64,000 bases of DNA, taken from Streptomyces tauricus (GTDB lineage Bacteria > Actinomycetota > Actinomycetes > Streptomycetales > Streptomycetaceae). The stretch lies in assembly GCF_014650955.1 (NCBI RefSeq), contig NZ_BMVY01000031.1, forward strand, positions 41,737-105,736. The letters are read 5' to 3'. A program made the translations under genes and the position numbers. The notes beneath the pieces are model-generated. The model was not told where the DNA came from. It saw nothing but the letters and a program-made list of their open reading frames with translations, and searched no databases. Shown one piece after another: positions 61,246 through 64,000 of the stretch (the first letter of the stretch is position 1; each line of letters begins with the position of its first letter).

Positions 61246-62313
61246 GTGAGCGTCATTGACCGCCCCAAGGGCCAGCAGCCGACCGCGACATACGACTCCG
61301 CCTTCCTCAAGGCGTGCAGGCGCGAACCCGTGCCGCACACGCCCGTGTGGTTCATGCGGCAGGCCGGACGCTCACTGCCCGAGTACCTGAAGGTGCGCGA
61401 GGGCATCCCCATGCTGGAGTCCTGCATGCGGCCCGAGCTGGTCGCCGAGATCACCCTCCAGCCGGTCCGCCGGCACAAGGTGGACGCGGCCATCTACTTC
61501 AGCGACATCGTCGTACCGCTGAAGGCCATCGGGATCGACCTCGACATCAAGCCCGGCGTGGGCCCCGTCGTCGCGAACCCGATCCGCACCCGCGCCGACC
61601 TCGACCAGCTGCGCGATCTGACGCCGGACGACGTCTGGTACGTCACCGAGGCGATCGGACTGCTCACCCGCGAGCTGGGCCCGACCCCCCTCATCGGTTT
61701 CGCGGGCGCGCCCTTCACCCTCGCGAGCTACCTCGTGGAGGGCGGCCCGTCCCGCAACCACGAGCACACCAAGTCGCTCATGTACGGCGACCCGCAGCTC
61801 TGGGCCGACCTGCTCGACCGGCTCGCCGACATCACCGCCGCGTTCCTGAAGGTGCAGATCGAGGCGGGCGCCTCCGCCGTCCAGCTCTTCGACTCCTGGG
61901 TCGGCGCGCTCGCCCCCGCCGACTACCGGCGCTCCGTGATGCCCGCCTCCTCGAAGGTCTTCCAGGCCGTCGAGTCGTACGGCGTGCCGCGCATCCACTT
62001 CGGTGTGGGTACGGGGGAGCTGCTGGGGCTCATGGGTGAGGCCGGCGCGGATGTCGTCGGCGTCGACTGGCGTGTGCCGCTGGACGAGGCGGCGCGGCGG
62101 GTGGGCCCCGGTCGGGCGCTCCAGGGGAACCTGGACCCGGCTGTCCTCTTCGCTCCCACCTCGGTCGTGGAGCAGAAGGCCCAGGAGGTGCTTGACGCCG
62201 CCGCGGGGCTGGAGGGGCATGTGTTCAACCTCGGGCACGGGGTTCTGCCGTCGATGAGCCCGGACGCGTTGACGGGGCTCGTGGAGTACGTGCACCGGAG
62301 TTCGCAGCGCTGA
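61246..62313 (+). CDS. hemE: Uroporphyrinogen decarboxylase
   Basis: Decarboxylates uroporphyrinogen III to coproporphyrinogen III in haem biosynthesis. The 355-residue product has the N-terminal signature PVWFMRQAGRSLPEYLKVREG, the catalytic Asp in AIYFSDIVVPLKAIGIDLD, GFAGAPFTLASYLVEGG and the C-terminal FNLGHGVLPSM. GTG 61246 gives the family-typical N-terminus (SVIDRPKGQQPTATYDSAFLKAC). No Shine-Dalgarno precedes it, and a GAGACT -10-like element 9 nt upstream suggests a leaderless message. The remaining haem genes are not in the window. Confidence 0.96.
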   Translation: MSVIDRPKGQQPTATYDSAFLKACRREPVPHTPVWFMRQAGRSLPEYLKVREGIPMLESCMRPELVAEITLQPVRRHKVDAAIYFSDIVVPLKAIGIDLDIKPGVGPVVANPIRTRADLDQLRDLTPDDVWYVTEAIGLLTRELGPTPLIGFAGAPFTLASYLVEGGPSRNHEHTKSLMYGDPQLWADLLDRLADITAAFLKVQIEAGASAVQLFDSWVGALAPADYRRSVMPASSKVFQAVESYGVPRIHFGVGTGELLGLMGEAGADVVGVDWRVPLDEAARRVGPGRALQGNLDPAVLFAPTSVVEQKAQEVLDAAAGLEGHVFNLGHGVLPSMSPDALTGLVEYVHRSSQR

Positions 62314-62322
62314 GGTCTCGGC

Positions 62323-62340
62323 GGGGCGCCCCGGCGCCCC
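62323..62340. terminator. Weak hairpin between hemE and the rhomboid gene
   Basis: GGGGCGCC-CC-GGCGCCCC, an 8-bp stem with a 2-nt spacer, between convergent genes. Confidence 0.5.
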
Positions 62341-62353
62341 TGGCCAGGCGGGC

Positions 62354-63181
62354 TCACCAGCCGTGGTGGGCTCTTCTGCCCCACAGGAGGCCGCGTGGCT
62401 GGGGCGGCGGTGTGGTGCCCCGGCGCAGGGGCCAGGCCAGGAGCATGCCCGTCAGGAAGCCGACCACGTGGGCCACGTACGCGACCGTGCCGGCCTCGGA
62501 GATGCCCCTGCCGGACGAGTACACCGCCTGGAGGCCGAACCAGAAGCCCAGCACGATCCAGGCGGGCAGCCGCAGCGGCAGGAAGATCAGGAACGGGACC
62601 AGGACCCACACCCTGGCCCGTGGGTAGAGGACCAGATACGCGCCCAGCACTCCGGCGATCGCGCCCGACGCACCGATCAGCGGGTCGCCCGAGTCGGCGT
62701 TGACCAGCGCGAAGCCGTAGGCCGCCGCGCCGCCGCACGCCACGTAGAAGAGCGCGTAGCGGATATGGCCGAGACGGTCCTCGATGTTGTTGCCGAAGAT
62801 CAGCAGGAAGAGCATGTTGCCGAGCAGGTGCACCCAGCCGCCGTGCAGGAACATCGCCGTGAGGACCGACAGCTGCGGTGACTTGTCGTAGCCGGGCGGG
62901 CCGACGGCACAGCCGCGACCGGTGGCGCCCACGGCCACGTCGCCCGTGGGGACCGTGGCCGGGAGCTGTCCGTGGATCAGCTCCCGCGGGACCACGGCCC
63001 AGTGGTCGAGGAACGCCTGCAGATGGCACAGCTGGGCCAACTGGGACGGACCGCTCCCGCCGGTGAGCGAACTCGCCACGCCCGGAGTGGCCAGGAACAC
63101 CACGAAGTTGGCGATGATCAGCGCGTACGTCACATAGGGCGTGCGGCGTGCGGGGTTCACGTCATGGACGGGTATGACCAC
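62354..63181 (-). CDS. Rhomboid-family intramembrane serine protease
   Basis: A 275-residue membrane protease with about six to seven helices. The catalytic Ser is in PLIGASGAIAGVLGAYLVLY and the catalytic His in VAYVAHVVGFLTGMLL. The family's HGGWVHLLGNMLFLLIFGNNIED is also present, with a large loop between TM1 and TM2. GTG 63181 (VVIPVHDVNPARRTPYVTYALI) is chosen with AGGA 7 bp upstream; the frame continues 100 codons further but without membrane or family features. Convergent with hemE; the substrate is unknown. Confidence 0.92.
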   Translation of the reverse strand: MVIPVHDVNPARRTPYVTYALIIANFVVFLATPGVASSLTGGSGPSQLAQLCHLQAFLDHWAVVPRELIHGQLPATVPTGDVAVGATGRGCAVGPPGYDKSPQLSVLTAMFLHGGWVHLLGNMLFLLIFGNNIEDRLGHIRYALFYVACGGAAAYGFALVNADSGDPLIGASGAIAGVLGAYLVLYPRARVWVLVPFLIFLPLRLPAWIVLGFWFGLQAVYSSGRGISEAGTVAYVAHVVGFLTGMLLAWPLRRGTTPPPQPRGLLWGRRAHHGW

Positions 63182-63283
63182 GGGGGAATCCTGCCCCGGT
63201 TCGGGGAGTCTGAACGGGGGCGGGGTCGCGTGCGTATGTTTCGGCAACCGCCCGTGATCCCTGCAATACGTGAGGAACAGGTC

Positions 63284-63637
63284 ATGAACGACCGAGTCGC
63301 TCAGCCGTTGATCGCCACGCCGGACGGCGAGGCGGAACTCGCCGTGGTCCTCAGGCTGTCCTGGGAGGACGTGGCCGCGCTCGGCCAGGAGGCGGGGAGG
63401 CTGGCCGCGAGCATGCAGCGGCCCGTGACGCTGGACGAGGCGGCGAGCCATCGGCTGCGGGGGCGGCAGGCGGGGTCGCATGCGCGGCCCGCGGCGGCTT
63501 CGGCGTCCGCCATGCCGGCGGCTGCGCCGGCGGTGGGCGGGGCCCAGGTGTCCGCGGTCTCCGCGTTGTCGCGGACGCCGGGGGAGCAGGCTCGGCAGGC
63601 CATCGAGAAGATCAATGGCAATGCGCAGGGGGCTTGA
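63284..63637 (+). CDS. Uncharacterised small protein
   Basis: A 117-residue protein, not recognised. ATG 63284 follows GAGGA at 7 bp; an ATG 17 codons earlier is possible. The N-terminal half looks folded (LIATPDGEAELAVVLRLSWEDVAALGQEAGRLAASMQRPVTLDEAASHRL), with a helix of regular spacing. The second half is Ala/Ser/Pro-rich and ends in RTPGEQARQAIEKING. No signal peptide or membrane segment. It is divergent from the rhomboid gene (102 bp apart) and lies just before the IS5-like element. Confidence 0.7.
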   Translation: MNDRVAQPLIATPDGEAELAVVLRLSWEDVAALGQEAGRLAASMQRPVTLDEAASHRLRGRQAGSHARPAAASASAMPAAAPAVGGAQVSAVSALSRTPGEQARQAIEKINGNAQGA

Positions 63638-63675
63638 GGGGGCGCTGTTCGGCTGACCGCCGGTGGGGGGGGGGT

Positions 63676-63765
63676 TGCGCAGTTCCCCGCGCCCCTGGGG
63701 GGTGGGGGGTGCGGTCGTCTGTCGGCCGTCTGCCCGGGGGGTGGTGCGCCGTTCCCCGCGCCCCT
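63676..63765. repeat. Two GTTCCCCGCGCCCCT dispersed repeats, the second at an IS junction
   Basis: Copies at about 63676 and 63745. The second ends in CCCCTAG, where the IS5-like element begins, so the insertion lies in this repeat. Confidence 0.85.
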
Positions 63766-63767
63766 AG

Positions 63768-64000
63768 GGCCTGTCGTCAAATGTCACGCCCACATCAGGA
63801 GTGAGGCGAGGGTGATGGCCGCTTCGTAGGACTGGGCGGTTTTGTCGTAGCGGGTGGCGATGCCGCGCCACTGCTTGAGGCGATTGAAGCAGCGTTCCAC
63901 GACGTTGCGGTGCTTGTAGACCTCGCGGTCGAAGGCCAGCGGGCGGCCACCGCGGCTGCCTCGCCGGGCCCGGTTGCCGACCTGGTCGGCCCGCTCGGGA
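63768..64000 (-). mobile_element. IS5-like insertion sequence, one end (cut by window edge)
   Basis: The terminal sequence GGCCTGTCGTCAAATGTCAC begins right after CTAG (63764-63767), a 4-bp site of the kind IS5-family elements duplicate. The transposase stop codon lies 16 bp inside. The other end, the second inverted repeat and the second CTAG are outside the window. Confidence 0.8.
63784..64000 (-). CDS. IS5-family transposase, C-terminal 71 residues (partial)
   Basis: Reading the minus strand from the window edge gives PERADQVGNRARRGSRGG, then FDREVYKHRNVVERCFNRLK, then QWRGIATRYDKTAQSYEAAI and the C-terminus LASLLMWA. The segment VVERCFNRLKQWRGIATRYDK holds the third catalytic residue (Glu) of the DDE triad in the IS5/IS427-type transposases common in Streptomyces. 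The frame is intact as far as it is visible. Whether the element is full length or of the two-frame type cannot be told here. Confidence 0.88.
   Translation of the reverse strand, partial: PERADQVGNRARRGSRGGRPLAFDREVYKHRNVVERCFNRLKQWRGIATRYDKTAQSYEAAITLASLLMWA

Noticed and set aside
63638..63783. A coding frame between the small protein and the transposase
   Set aside because: The stretch consists of two dispersed repeats and G-rich runs with no credible start or codon use.

Overview
The window is chromosomal DNA of a Streptomyces-type actinomycete. GC content is very high with strong G/C bias at third codon positions, GTG starts and 4-bp ATGA/GTGA gene overlaps are common, and several genes are Streptomyces hallmarks: an HTH-fused MurA paralogue beside aconitase, the ROK regulator Rok7B7 between ngcEFG and xylFGH, and the DUF3000 and DUF5999 families. 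From memory, the order arginine deiminase - ornithine carbamoyltransferase ... MurA-like - aconitase ... ngcEFG - rok7B7 - xylFGH - dxs ... fadBA ... hemE matches the S. coelicolor SCO5975-SCO6031 stretch of the core chromosome. That synteny was not searched.

Layout. 1-6.3 kb: 3' part of an HExxH peptide-modification-type protein with a TPR, an NAD-kinase-like/SPFH pair, the arginine deiminase pair (arcA, argF) and an RsbW-like ATPase. 6.6-12.2 kb: a tightly coupled six-gene minus-strand operon for making PAPS and apparently using it on a glycan (sulfotransferase, small unknown protein, GT4 glycosyltransferase, cysC, cysD, cysN). 12.2-18.2 kb: a PaaX regulator, small DUF proteins, a large membrane protein and the HTH-MurA fusion. 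18.4-24 kb: aconitase behind two operator-like sites, then an OmpR-type two-component system. 24.3-32.7 kb: extracellular polysaccharide genes: a DUF3500 Tat protein, an AA10 LPMO with CBM2 behind a perfect CebR-type box, an unknown lipoprotein, and a GH92 alpha-mannosidase. The lipoprotein and the GH92 gene share an identical 12-bp operator.

33-41.6 kb: the ngcEFG importer behind a DasR-type site, rok7B7, and xylFGH. 41.8-50.5 kb: dxs, an APC permease, a PIN/NYN-like protein, a beta-propeller-like protein and the fadB-fadA beta-oxidation operon. 50.9-57.7 kb: a beta-mannosidase/LacI operon divergent from a sugar ABC importer, with matching operators at both ends of the shared intergenic region. 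57.7-64 kb: RNase D, a NarL-type regulator, DUF3000, hemE, a rhomboid protease, a small unknown protein, and the edge of an IS5-like element inserted in a dispersed repeat.

The genes fall into a few themes: sugar and glycan foraging (LPMO, GH92, beta-mannosidase, and ABC importers of which two lack their own ATPase and probably use a shared MsiK-type ATPase), central metabolism (acnA, dxs, fadBA, hemE, arcA/argF), and the PAPS/sulfation operon, which is the least expected block. No tRNA, rRNA, CRISPR array or prophage was seen. Calls come from reading the sequence and from family knowledge. Operator and promoter calls are by eye.
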